From assembly GCA_947584375.1 (NCBI GenBank), contig CANPWL010000001.1, forward strand, positions 1-64,000: DNA of 64,000 bases, given 5' to 3'. The position numbers were made by a program, and so were the translations under genes. Under the pieces are notes generated by a model. The model ran no database searches. It was not told the origin of the DNA and was given only the letters and a program-made list of their open reading frames with translations. This stretch comes from an uncultured Clostridia bacterium. Its GTDB lineage: Bacteria > Bacillota > Clostridia > Oscillospirales > Ruminococcaceae. This document shows positions 27,262 to 35,892 of this stretch, one piece after another; the stretch's first letter is position 1, and the number at the start of each line of letters is the position of its first letter.

Positions 27262-27501
27262 CTACTTGTCTGTATTATCAATACCAAAAGCTGAATTTTG
27301 AAGATAAACCGCTATTTTCCTTAGTTCCTCTGTCTTATCTTTGTCAACAGAATATTTTCCGTCAACAAATCTTAAAACATCCCCCTCATGGACATTGCAA
27401 TCAAGCTCGTCCAACTTTATATTGAAAAATTCATTTTCTGACTTTTCAACAGTAACTATACCGTCCTCGATTTTTTCAACAATTAATATGTCGTTTTTCA
27501 T
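27262..27501 (-). CDS. DUF3006-like small protein
   Basis: This is a 79-residue cytoplasmic protein of the DUF3006 type. Such proteins commonly lie next to ComEC-like metallo-beta-lactamase proteins. It starts MKNDILIVEKIEDGIVTVEK and has the acidic turn VHEGDVLRF. The frame is open to 27516, but the ATG at 27501 has GAGG nine bases upstream, within the end of the preceding gene. It is directly coupled to the MBL gene: start two bases before that gene's stop. Function unknown. Confidence 0.75.
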   Translation of the reverse strand: MKNDILIVEKIEDGIVTVEKSENEFFNIKLDELDCNVHEGDVLRFVDGKYSVDKDKTEELRKIAVYLQNSAFGIDNTDK

Positions 27502-27502
27502 A

Positions 27503-28447
27503 TTATTGATCCTCATTGCTTCTTTTGCCGGACTTTTCAGTCTTGATATTCATTCCACGTTTATCTGACTCAAATACAATTGTTCCGTCTGTATATGTGA
27601 TGTAAATTTTTGACATATATTTATTTATGCGTTCAAGTGCTTCTTCGTGCGGATGGCCATAACTGTTTCCTGCACCGCATTGAATAACCGCATACGACGG
27701 ATTGACCTTTGATAAAAACAGTTCTGATGAAGAATCTCTGCTGCCGTGGTGGCAAACCTGCAAAACACTTGCAGATAAATCACAGCCTCGATTTACAAGT
27801 TCCTTTTCGCTTTTCTTTCCCAAATCGCCTGTTATTAAAAAGCTGTTTTCACCGTGCGTAATTTTGGTTGCGACAGAATAATCATTCAAGTCCTTATATT
27901 TTTTCTTAGGTACATATGTATTTATAACAGCAGAGCCCAGATCGTATTGCATATCATCAGCACTTGTTACGGTAAGTCCTTTATTTATAATAGCCTTTAA
28001 CAGCTTAGTATATGTATAAGATGTCGGAACCTGGTCATTAGGTATTTTGGGCATTATTATATCTTTAATCTTAATATCGCTGTTTACAACAGCTCTAAGC
28101 CCTCCGATATGGTCAGAGTGAGGATGCGTGCCGATAACATAGTCAAGACAATCGATCTTCTGAGCCTTTAGATATTCTAAAACCTTTTCTCCCTGATCGC
28201 TTTCTCCTGCGTCAATAAGCATATTATGTCCCTCGCACATAACAAGAGTGCAGTCGCCCTGACCCACGTCAATAAAATGTACAGATAAATCAGCGCTTGA
28301 TGCCGCTCTCTGAACAAGTCCGCTGTTTTCCTTAACCGTTTCGTCTAAATCCGTAAAATGCGTTATAACTGCAGCAATCAAAGTAATTACAGCAATAGTA
28401 ATAACAAACGCTATTTTCTGGGATTTATTCATTGACTTCCTTGCCAT
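27503..28447 (-). CDS. Secreted ComEC-like MBL-fold hydrolase
   Basis: This 314-residue protein has an N-terminal membrane anchor or signal (about 10-28) and a metallo-beta-lactamase domain of the ComEC C-terminal type. Motifs are HFIDVGQGDCTL, LIDAGE, the metal site THPHSDHIGG, ITGDLGKKSE, and QVCHHGSRDSSS. The membrane channel of true ComEC is missing, so this is not a complete competence protein. A nuclease or phosphodiesterase working outside the membrane is plausible. It is followed by DUF3006, its usual partner, and preceded by ftsK. Confidence 0.9.
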   Translation of the reverse strand: MARKSMNKSQKIAFVITIAVITLIAAVITHFTDLDETVKENSGLVQRAASSADLSVHFIDVGQGDCTLVMCEGHNMLIDAGESDQGEKVLEYLKAQKIDCLDYVIGTHPHSDHIGGLRAVVNSDIKIKDIIMPKIPNDQVPTSYTYTKLLKAIINKGLTVTSADDMQYDLGSAVINTYVPKKKYKDLNDYSVATKITHGENSFLITGDLGKKSEKELVNRGCDLSASVLQVCHHGSRDSSSELFLSKVNPSYAVIQCGAGNSYGHPHEEALERINKYMSKIYITYTDGTIVFESDKRGMNIKTEKSGKRSNEDQ

Positions 28448-28464
28448 CAGATATAATTCTCCCG

Positions 28465-30996
28465 TTACTCACTTTTAGTTGCTGAACGCTCAAGCCACTG
28501 CTCTTTAGACATTAAAATTTCTCTCGGCTTTGATCCGTTAGCTTCACCTATTACACCCATCTGCTCAAGCTCGTCCATTATTCTTGCAGCTCTTGCATAA
28601 CCTAAACTCAGCTTTCTCTGCAAGAACGAAGTTGACGCAGTTTGGTTTTCTACAATTACTTTAATTGCTTCTTCCAGCTTATCATCAGAGCCTTCAGATA
28701 AAAAGTCAGAGCCGCCTTTTTTCTCTCCCTTTTGCTGAGGAACATGACTGTCGATTTCCTCGATAATAGTATCGCTGTACTCAGCCTTTGATTGATTTTT
28801 AAGGAAATTAACAACTGCCCTAACCTCGCTCGTAGGAACAAAGCTTCCTTGAATTCTCATAGGCTTTCCAAGTCCCACAGGCTTATAAAGCAAATCTCCT
28901 TTTCCTAAAAGCTTTTCTGCTCCGCCCTCATCGAGTATTACACGTGAATCTGTATTATTTGAAACCTTCAGCGCGACCCTACTCGGTATATTTGCCTTAA
29001 TAAGTCCTGTTACCACATCTACACGAGGCGACTGCGTAGCAATTATAAGATGCATTCCTGCTGCACGGGCAAGCTGTGCAATTCTGCAAATTGAATCTTC
29101 AACCTCTTTCGGAGCCGCCATCATAAGGTCAGCAAGCTCATCTATTACAATTACAATTTGCGGCATAGGCTCCATATCTTCTTTATTCTTGACAAACTCG
29201 TTGTAATCTTGAAGATCACGGACGCCGTTATCTGCGAATTTCTTGTATCTTTTAAGCATTTCAGAAACCGCCCAGCCCAAGGCTCCAGCCGCCTTTCTGG
29301 CATCAGTAACTACGGGGATGAGCAGGTGAGGTATTCCATTATAGATAGGAAATTCAACCTGTTTAGGGTCAATGAGTATCAGTTTTACCTCATCAGGAGA
29401 AGCCTTATAAAGAATATTCATTATTATAGAGTTTGTAAATACGGACTTACCTGCGCCTGTTGTTCCTGCTACAAGCATATGAGGCATTTTTGAAATATCA
29501 CCCATAACGATATTTCCTTCTATGTCCTTACCTACTGCAAATGAAAGCTTACCCTTTGAATTTCTGAACTCACTGCTGTCGATAAGCTCTCTTATTGATA
29601 CACTGTCTCTTTTTTCGTTTGCAATTTCTATTCCAACTGCGGCCTTACCGGGAATAGGAGCCTCTATTCTTATACCTTCTGCCGCAAGATTAAGTGCAAT
29701 GTCATCAGCAAGTCCGGTTATTTTAGATACTTTTACGCCTGCCGCAGGCTGAAGTTCATAACGGGTTACAGACGGTCCTCTGTGAATGTCTACTATTCTT
29801 GTTTGAACACCGAAGCTCCTAAGGGTGTCGACTAAAGTTTCAGAGCGATTTGCAAGTTCCTGTTTATAGCTTGCCAAATCTCCTTTATGTACAGGTAACT
29901 TCAGCAAAGTTATCGGAGGCATACTGTAAACAGATTTAGAATCTCCATCATTGAAAAATGTTGTCTGACCGTTATTATCGACATATATTTCTGAGTCCTG
30001 TTTATTTCCCGTATTTTTATCAGGAATCGCATTCTTAACAATTTCCTTGATATCCTTACTCTTAACAGCTCCTGCTCTTTTAGCTTTTCCTGATGCTTTT
30101 CTCTCTTTATTATCTTTATCGGAAACTGTGCCCAAATCAATAAAATCTGTCGGATCGGGATCAAAAAACTTATCAGGCATAGCCCTTTCCTCAAAGCTTT
30201 TTCTTTTCACAGGCTTTTTAACGTCTGAATCAAGATATTTTGCTATATCTACTCTTGCATTTTTATTATGTGCCTCAAGCTCCATTGCACGTCTGTGTTC
30301 ACTGTTTCGTATTCTCTGTGCATTGTCCTCTTTTACAGCTATGTAACCTGTTTTAATGGGTTTTGATACTCCTCTGAATAAATCAACAATTGTCTTGTTT
30401 GTGAGAAGCATTATAAATACTACAATGAGCAATGATATAACTATTATAGAACCTATCTTATTGAGAAATGCATATAAAGGCCAGCCTAGAACAGCTCCGA
30501 TAACTCCGCCGCCTCTCAAATTAACCCCGCTGTTATACAATGATGAAACTCTCCTGAAAAATGAGCCGTTTACAGGTGCAGGAAGTCCTGTCATTATTGC
30601 ATGAAACAGTGCAGAAATCAAAAGTATCAAAACTACGCTTTCTATTATTTTTGCAAGTATAATATTTTGCGATTTGTTCAAAGCACAGATTATAGCAATA
30701 TATAAAATTACAGGTGCAAGCAAAAATACCGACCAACCAAAAAGTCCTCTTATACCAATGTGCATTGAATGCCAGAAAGCAGACCCCGACACATATGTGA
30801 GTAAAAATACAAAAGCCGCCAATGCAAACAGAACTATCGAATATGTACGAGTGTGATCCGCCATTTCTTCCGTTTTTGAACGCACAGCTGTTTTCTTTAA
30901 ATCAGCCTTACCGGTTTTAGCCGTAGTTTTCTTTGCAGCTGTTTTTGCTTTTGTATTTGTTTTTCGCTTTGTTGCAGGCTTTTTCTTTGCAGCCAT
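28465..30996 (-). CDS. ftsK: DNA translocase FtsK/SpoIIIE
   Basis: This 843-residue membrane-bound DNA pump moves chromosomes through the division or spore septum. A Lys/Ala/Thr-rich cytosolic start is followed by four membrane segments (about 55-200), a charged linker, the RecA-like motor with Walker A GTTGAGKS and Walker B IVIVIDELADLM, and a C-terminal gamma winged helix (STSFLQRKLSLGYARAARI) that reads orientation sequences. It lies in the tepA-ylzJ neighbourhood where Bacillus has spoIIIE, so a sporulation role is possible. No sporulation-specific gene is otherwise seen. Confidence 0.97.
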   Translation of the reverse strand: MAAKKKPATKRKTNTKAKTAAKKTTAKTGKADLKKTAVRSKTEEMADHTRTYSIVLFALAAFVFLLTYVSGSAFWHSMHIGIRGLFGWSVFLLAPVILYIAIICALNKSQNIILAKIIESVVLILLISALFHAIMTGLPAPVNGSFFRRVSSLYNSGVNLRGGGVIGAVLGWPLYAFLNKIGSIIVISLLIVVFIMLLTNKTIVDLFRGVSKPIKTGYIAVKEDNAQRIRNSEHRRAMELEAHNKNARVDIAKYLDSDVKKPVKRKSFEERAMPDKFFDPDPTDFIDLGTVSDKDNKERKASGKAKRAGAVKSKDIKEIVKNAIPDKNTGNKQDSEIYVDNNGQTTFFNDGDSKSVYSMPPITLLKLPVHKGDLASYKQELANRSETLVDTLRSFGVQTRIVDIHRGPSVTRYELQPAAGVKVSKITGLADDIALNLAAEGIRIEAPIPGKAAVGIEIANEKRDSVSIRELIDSSEFRNSKGKLSFAVGKDIEGNIVMGDISKMPHMLVAGTTGAGKSVFTNSIIMNILYKASPDEVKLILIDPKQVEFPIYNGIPHLLIPVVTDARKAAGALGWAVSEMLKRYKKFADNGVRDLQDYNEFVKNKEDMEPMPQIVIVIDELADLMMAAPKEVEDSICRIAQLARAAGMHLIIATQSPRVDVVTGLIKANIPSRVALKVSNNTDSRVILDEGGAEKLLGKGDLLYKPVGLGKPMRIQGSFVPTSEVRAVVNFLKNQSKAEYSDTIIEEIDSHVPQQKGEKKGGSDFLSEGSDDKLEEAIKVIVENQTASTSFLQRKLSLGYARAARIMDELEQMGVIGEANGSKPREILMSKEQWLERSATKSE

Positions 30997-31062
30997 TCTT
31001 TATTACTCCTTTATTAAACTTCTCTTTTTTCTCTGTTTATTTTACCGACAACTCTTTAATAT

Positions 31063-31905
31063 TTATGAAGCAATTTTTTCAAAAATTGAAATTAAAATCA
31101 CTATTGCTCCAAGTGCTCCTGTATAATACGAAAATATTTTGAACTTATCTGTTTTAACCAGCCAATTAACCATTTTTATTGCACATATTCCTACAATTGC
31201 AGCAATTATAAATCCAAGAATATAAGTCCAGCTAAATGACATATCTGTTTTAACTGCATCTTTAACCTCTACCAAACATCCGCCGAGTATTGCAGGTATT
31301 CCCAGTATAAATGAATATTTAACCGCTGTTTCTCTTTCAAAGCCTGAAAACAATCCTGCTGAAATTGTAGAGCCTGACCGTGAAACGCCGGGTAAAAGTG
31401 CAATACTCTGAAAAAATCCCACAAACACAGAATCCTTGACAGTTATATCACCGAGCTTTTTATTTCCCTTAGAGCATTTATCAGCAAGAAACAAAATAGC
31501 TGCCGTATATAAAAAACATACGCCCTCGGCAAATATGGTTGAATCCTCAGCAAAGCCTTCAAAGAAATCCTTAAATATGTAAAACGGGATAAGCACTGCT
31601 GTTGAAAGTATTACCATAAGCACTGCTCTGCGGTCAGCGTTCATATCTTTAAAGGAAAACTGCCTTTTGAATATGTCCTTGACCATTCGGCAAAACTCAC
31701 AAATCAAATCCCAAATGGTATCCCAAAACGCTATAAAAACCGCAAAGAGTGTTCCCAAATGCAATATTGCCGAAAATAGCAACGCTCCCTCTCCGCTGTT
31801 TCCTGTAAAATGCTGATATAATGATAAATGTCCTGAGCTTGAAACAGGTAAAAATTCTGTCAATCCCTGAATAATCGCCTGAAAAATCGCACTTATAGCT
31901 GACAT
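31063..31905 (-). CDS. uppP: Undecaprenyl-diphosphatase UppP/BacA
   Basis: This 280-residue membrane enzyme dephosphorylates undecaprenyl diphosphate to recycle the lipid carrier for peptidoglycan synthesis, and gives bacitracin tolerance. The family signatures QGLTEFLPVSSSGHL (near the N-terminus) and LLPGVSRSGSTI (middle) carry the catalytic residues. About eight membrane helices are expected. The length is normal. It sits between the ylzJ-like gene and ftsK on one strand. Confidence 0.97.
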   Translation of the reverse strand: MSAISAIFQAIIQGLTEFLPVSSSGHLSLYQHFTGNSGEGALLFSAILHLGTLFAVFIAFWDTIWDLICEFCRMVKDIFKRQFSFKDMNADRRAVLMVILSTAVLIPFYIFKDFFEGFAEDSTIFAEGVCFLYTAAILFLADKCSKGNKKLGDITVKDSVFVGFFQSIALLPGVSRSGSTISAGLFSGFERETAVKYSFILGIPAILGGCLVEVKDAVKTDMSFSWTYILGFIIAAIVGICAIKMVNWLVKTDKFKIFSYYTGALGAIVILISIFEKIAS

Positions 31906-31950
31906 TGTGTCGTTCCTTTCTTATAGTCTTGTTGTCTTTGTTCTATATTT

Positions 31951-32145
31951 CTACTGATATTTATTCAAAAACATTAAATAGTCATACGGATCTGTCGAAT
32001 GAATATTCTTCAAGCACTGACTGCTTCCATATTCAAGATAATCATACTTAACATTATTGAATTCCCCTGCTTTTGCAACACATTTTTTGTTGATTTTTTC
32101 AACATCGCAAAAGACATCAAAGGTATTTAAAATTGTTTGAAACAT
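31951..32145 (-). CDS. YlzJ-like small protein
   Basis: This 64-residue protein resembles the YlzJ-like family of Firmicutes. The recognisable part is the C-terminal STDPYDYLMFLNKYQ, corresponding to the family's STxPxDYL...yxPG region, though the final PG is missing. The frame is open to a TTG at 32151. The ATG at 32145 has GGTGA six bases upstream and lies two bases after the tepA stop. Bacillus shows the same tepA-ylzJ-spoIIIE order. Function unknown. Confidence 0.65.
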   Translation of the reverse strand: MFQTILNTFDVFCDVEKINKKCVAKAGEFNNVKYDYLEYGSSQCLKNIHSTDPYDYLMFLNKYQ

Positions 32146-32147
32146 TA

Positions 32148-32915
32148 TCAATCACCGTTTTTTGAATCCTTTTGCATTTTATCTGATTCTATCTGTTCAT
32201 ACAAACATTCAATTGCGTCAGATAATCCTCCTAAACTGTCAATTATCCCTTCTTTAACAGCACTTTCGCCATCTAACACTGTACCTACATCCATAACAAG
32301 CTCTCCGGTTGTCATCATAAGCTCTTTAAATCTTTCAGGAGTAATATTTGAATTATCGCAAACAAACCTTATTATCCTATCCTGCATCTTATCAAAATAT
32401 GAAAGCGTCTGCGGTACCCCAAGTATAAGACCATTCATCCTTACAGGATGTATTGTCATCGTAGCTGAAGGTACAATAAACGACTTCTTTGCACAAACTG
32501 CCAGCGGAACTCCTATTGAATGACCTCCGCCCAGCACTATTGAAACGGTAGGTGTTTTCATTCCCGCTATAAGTTCGGAGATTGCAAGTCCTGCTTCAAC
32601 ATCCCCTCCGACAGTATTTATTATGATTACCAAGCCCTCAATGGAACTGTCCTGCTCAATAGCTACAAGTGCGGGCATAATGTGTTCATACTTTGTGGTC
32701 TTATTCTGCGGAGGAAGTATATAATGCCCTTCAACCTCACCGATAATAGTAAGACAATGTATGATATGTTTCGCATTTTTTAGGGTTACATGACCTACGC
32801 TTTCTATTTGTTCGGTCCTTGATTTGACATTTTCATTGTTTTCTGAATTGACCTGGGGCGATTGTGTGTCATTGTTTTTTTCATCTTTATCTTTGCTACC
32901 TAACACTTCAGCCAT
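32148..32915 (-). CDS. tepA: ClpP-like translocation-enhancing protein TepA
   Basis: This is a ClpP-fold serine-peptidase homologue of 255 residues, known in Bacillus as TepA, linked to protein export and spore-coat or germination processing. Visible motifs are IINTVGGDVEAGLAISELI, VLGGGHSIGVPLAV with the nucleophile Ser in GGGHSIG, and TMTIHPVRM with the catalytic His. The ATG at 32915 has GGAGGAA nine bases upstream. The longer TTG start at 32933 would place that site inside the gene. It heads the minus-strand run that continues to ispH-S1. Confidence 0.92.
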   Translation of the reverse strand: MAEVLGSKDKDEKNNDTQSPQVNSENNENVKSRTEQIESVGHVTLKNAKHIIHCLTIIGEVEGHYILPPQNKTTKYEHIMPALVAIEQDSSIEGLVIIINTVGGDVEAGLAISELIAGMKTPTVSIVLGGGHSIGVPLAVCAKKSFIVPSATMTIHPVRMNGLILGVPQTLSYFDKMQDRIIRFVCDNSNITPERFKELMMTTGELVMDVGTVLDGESAVKEGIIDSLGGLSDAIECLYEQIESDKMQKDSKNGD

Positions 32916-33064
32916 CTTGAATAATTCCTCCAAAAAAATATATTAATATTTTTTCGTTTTATAACAGAAAATATTCAAAATTTTTAAAATACAACTTCAA
33001 TATACGTGTTAAATATTTAGTTTTCCATATCTTTATATTATACCACTTACAATAAATATGTCAA
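32916..33064 (-). promoter_or_regulatory. tepA promoter and leader
   Basis: Minus-strand TTGACA (33059-33064), 16 bases, TATAAT (33037-33042), giving a leader of about 115 bases. A GC-rich near-palindrome around GTCCGGAC (33085-33098) stands just upstream of the -35 in otherwise AT-rich DNA and may be an operator. The gap 32916-33276 holds only this and the acn promoter/Rex site. Confidence 0.65.
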
Positions 33065-33199
33065 TAATTTTGCAGTATAATATTCACGTCCGGACATGGC
33101 AAAAATCGTTATAATTTTTTATATTCTTTTTTTAACCTATATTTTTACCGCACTTTAGTAATAAATATTTAATATTTAATTAACTATATTGTCGAATGC

Positions 33200-33239
33200 T
33201 TGTTAAATTCTTGACAAAGTATCTTTTTTGTTTTAAAAT
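33200..33239 (+). promoter_or_regulatory. acn promoter with Rex operator
   Basis: TTGACA (33211-33216), 17 bases, TAAAAT (33234-33239). TTGTTAA-ATTC-TTGACAA (33200-33217) matches the Rex consensus TTGTTAA-N4-TTAACAA at all but one specified position, and its right half is the -35 itself. Rex bound here would block RNA polymerase. The rex gene is last in this operon. Confidence 0.75.
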
Positions 33240-33276
33240 TATATTAATAATAATTTATATGAAAGGATTTAATATT

Positions 33277-35217
33277 ATGGGACTTACTCTAACAGAGAAA
33301 ATACTTAAAAATCACGTTGTAGACGGCGATTTTGTTAAGGGAAACGAAATTGGAATAAAGATCGATCAGACATTGACTCAGGACGCAACCGGCACAATGG
33401 CTTATCTTGAATTTGAAGCTATGGGTGTTCCGCGTGTTAAGACAGAGCGTTCGGTAGCCTACATAGACCATAACACACTTCAGTCGGGTTTTGAAAATGC
33501 CGACGACCACAGATTTATCGGTTCTGTGGCAAAAAAACACGGTATCTACTTTTCACGTCCCGGAAATGGTATATGTCATCAAGTACACTTAGAAAGATTC
33601 GGTGTTCCCGGAAAAACTTTGATTGGCTCTGACAGCCACACCCCTACCGGCGGCGGAATCGGTATGATCGCTATCGGTGCAGGAGGTCTTGACGTTGCTG
33701 TTGCAATGGGCGGCGGCGCATATTATATAACTTATCCGAAAATTGTTAAGGTTGAACTGACAGGAAAGCTTTCTCCATGGGTTGCCGCAAAGGATGTTAT
33801 TTTAGAAGTGCTTAAAATTCTCACCGTTAAAGGCGGAGTAGGAAAGGTTATCGAATACTGCGGAGACGGTGTTAAAACATTATCCGTACCTGAAAGGGCT
33901 ACAATAACCAATATGGGAGCAGAACTCGGTGCGACAACTTCTATATTCCCTTCTGATGAAACAACTCTTGAATTTCTAAAGGCTCAGAACAGAGAAGATG
34001 TCTGGACTGAACTTAAAGCTGACGACGATGCAGTTTATGACGAGGAGATCAAAATCGACTTGTCAAAAATCGTTCCTATGGCTGCTTGTCCTCATTCTCC
34101 TGATAATATAAAGACTGTTGATGAGTTAGGTCCTATGAAAATAGACCAGGTTTGTATAGGTTCTTGTACTAACTCATCACTTATGGATATGATGAAGGTT
34201 GCTCATATCTTAAAGGGCAAAACTGTTCACCCTGATGTTTCTCTTTCAATTGCCCCGGGCTCTAAGCAGGTACTTAATATGCTTGCTCAAAACGGTGCAT
34301 TATCTATTATGATAGACGCAGGTGCAAGAATACTTGAATCTGCCTGCGGTCCTTGCATTGGCATGGGTCAGTCCCCCAACTCAAAAGGAATCTCTCTTAG
34401 AACCTTTAACAGAAACTTCGAGGGACGTTCAGGAACAAGGGACGGACAGATTTATCTTGTTTCTCCGGAACTTGCTGCGGCATCTGCAATTGCAGGAGTT
34501 TTAACAGACCCAAGAACATTGGGAGATATGCCAGAGTTTAAACTTCCTGAAAAATTCGTTATAAACGACAATATGATTGTACCGCCTGCTTCTGTCGAAG
34601 AAATGGACAGCGTTGAAATTTTAAGAGGACCTAACATAAAGCCTTTTCCCAAGACCTCTCCGCTTGATGAATCTATTGAAGCCCCTTGCTCACTGAAGGT
34701 CGGAGACAATATCACAACAGACCACATTATGCCGGCAGGTGCTAAAATACTTCCTTTGCGTTCTAACATTCCAGCTATTTCAAAGCACTGCTTTACAGTA
34801 TGTGATGAAGAATTCCCGGAAAGAGCGCTAAGACTGGGTAAGAGCATTATCGTAGGCGGTTCAAACTACGGACAGGGTTCATCAAGAGAACACGCTGCAC
34901 TTGCTCCTCTTTATCTTGGGGTAAAGGCAGTTTTAGTAAAAAGTTTTGCAAGAATTCACAGAGCTAATCTTATAAACGCAGGTATTCTGCCTCTTACTTT
35001 TGTAAACGAGGCTGACTATGACAAAATCGGTCAGGGAGACGAGCTTGCTCTTGAGAATGTAAGACAGGATATTGTAAACGGAAAAAGCGAGCTTAAGCTT
35101 ATAAACAAATCTAAGAATGTTGAAATTCCTGTTTTATGTGAGCTAAGCGGACGAACAAAGGATATTGTTCTTGCAGGAGGACTTTTAGATTACACAAGAG
35201 AACAGCTTAATAAATAA
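33277..35217 (+). CDS. acnA: Aconitate hydratase
   Basis: This enzyme isomerises citrate to isocitrate. It has 646 residues and is the shorter mitochondrial-like bacterial form. Fe-S cluster cysteines are in IGSCTNSS and in ACGPCIGMGQ. Other landmarks are GSDSHTPTGGG, GRSGTRDGQIYL and the C-terminal swivel-domain GGSNYGQGSSREHAAL. The frame is open upstream to 33196, but ATG 33277 has AAAGGA nine bases before it and gives the normal N-terminus MGLTLTEKI; the upstream codons overlap the promoter. It starts the acn, membrane protein, icd, rex operon. Citrate synthase is not in the window. Confidence 0.96.
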   Translation: MGLTLTEKILKNHVVDGDFVKGNEIGIKIDQTLTQDATGTMAYLEFEAMGVPRVKTERSVAYIDHNTLQSGFENADDHRFIGSVAKKHGIYFSRPGNGICHQVHLERFGVPGKTLIGSDSHTPTGGGIGMIAIGAGGLDVAVAMGGGAYYITYPKIVKVELTGKLSPWVAAKDVILEVLKILTVKGGVGKVIEYCGDGVKTLSVPERATITNMGAELGATTSIFPSDETTLEFLKAQNREDVWTELKADDDAVYDEEIKIDLSKIVPMAACPHSPDNIKTVDELGPMKIDQVCIGSCTNSSLMDMMKVAHILKGKTVHPDVSLSIAPGSKQVLNMLAQNGALSIMIDAGARILESACGPCIGMGQSPNSKGISLRTFNRNFEGRSGTRDGQIYLVSPELAAASAIAGVLTDPRTLGDMPEFKLPEKFVINDNMIVPPASVEEMDSVEILRGPNIKPFPKTSPLDESIEAPCSLKVGDNITTDHIMPAGAKILPLRSNIPAISKHCFTVCDEEFPERALRLGKSIIVGGSNYGQGSSREHAALAPLYLGVKAVLVKSFARIHRANLINAGILPLTFVNEADYDKIGQGDELALENVRQDIVNGKSELKLINKSKNVEIPVLCELSGRTKDIVLAGGLLDYTREQLNK

Positions 35218-35228
35218 GGATCAAAGCT

Positions 35229-35867
35229 ATGAGACAAAATAATTCACCGTATAATTCAAATTTCAGTGGAAAACAAAACAGCGGATCTGACAGACGCACA
35301 AATCCTAATTTCAATTATCAAAACCCGCAAAGACCTGTTTACTATCCTGACAATATAAAAAAGCGGAAAACTCCCGGATTATCGCTGCTTATTAAGCTTG
35401 TATGCTTATTAATTGCTGTTATAGTTGTCTATATAGTTTTATACATCAACATTTTCAGCTACAAGAATGAGATAACTGATGTTCTGACCGCTGCGGGAAG
35501 TAAAAGTGCTAAGATAATCGAGGATATTAAGGTTTCAGACGATCTTTACATATATGCCTATACTGATAACGGAAAACTTTCGGCTTCTTACATTAAGATC
35601 AAAGGTTCAGGCGATTATAAAAGCTATAAATGTTTGAAAAGATGTGATCCTCTTAGCCTTGAAACCTATAAAAAAGATATGAAGGGTAAAAAAATGGATT
35701 TTTCCTCAAAGGGAGATTTTCATTTTGCCTTGGATTTTTCAGGCAGTGAGCAGTATGACCAGTTTACAGAATACTTTGACAAAAACGATATAAAAGATTA
35801 CAAATCTTGTCCTGTTAATATTGAAGGTATCAATCAGATATTTATTGTGTGGATGTGGGATAAATAA
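35229..35867 (+). CDS. Single-pass membrane protein of unknown function
   Basis: I do not recognise this 212-residue protein. The first 50 residues are Asn/Ser/Gln/Pro-rich, basic and probably cytosolic. One membrane segment follows (about 51-74; LIKLVCLLIAVIVVYIVLYI), then an outside domain of about 135 residues with mixed strands, two Cys (CLKRC) and a C-terminal VWMWDK. No lipobox is seen. It lies 11 bases after the aconitase stop and 25 before icd, so it is part of that metabolic operon. A link to redox or citrate metabolism is suggested only by position. Confidence 0.75.
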   Translation: MRQNNSPYNSNFSGKQNSGSDRRTNPNFNYQNPQRPVYYPDNIKKRKTPGLSLLIKLVCLLIAVIVVYIVLYINIFSYKNEITDVLTAAGSKSAKIIEDIKVSDDLYIYAYTDNGKLSASYIKIKGSGDYKSYKCLKRCDPLSLETYKKDMKGKKMDFSSKGDFHFALDFSGSEQYDQFTEYFDKNDIKDYKSCPVNIEGINQIFIVWMWDK

Positions 35868-35892
35868 ATAATTAATTACGGAGGAAATTACT

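Noticed and set aside
27503-28447. Full competence protein ComEC
   Set aside because: Only the MBL domain is present; the channel domain is missing.
33196-33276. 27-residue upstream extension of aconitase
   Set aside because: It overlaps the promoter and Rex site; ATG 33277 has its own SD and fits the family.
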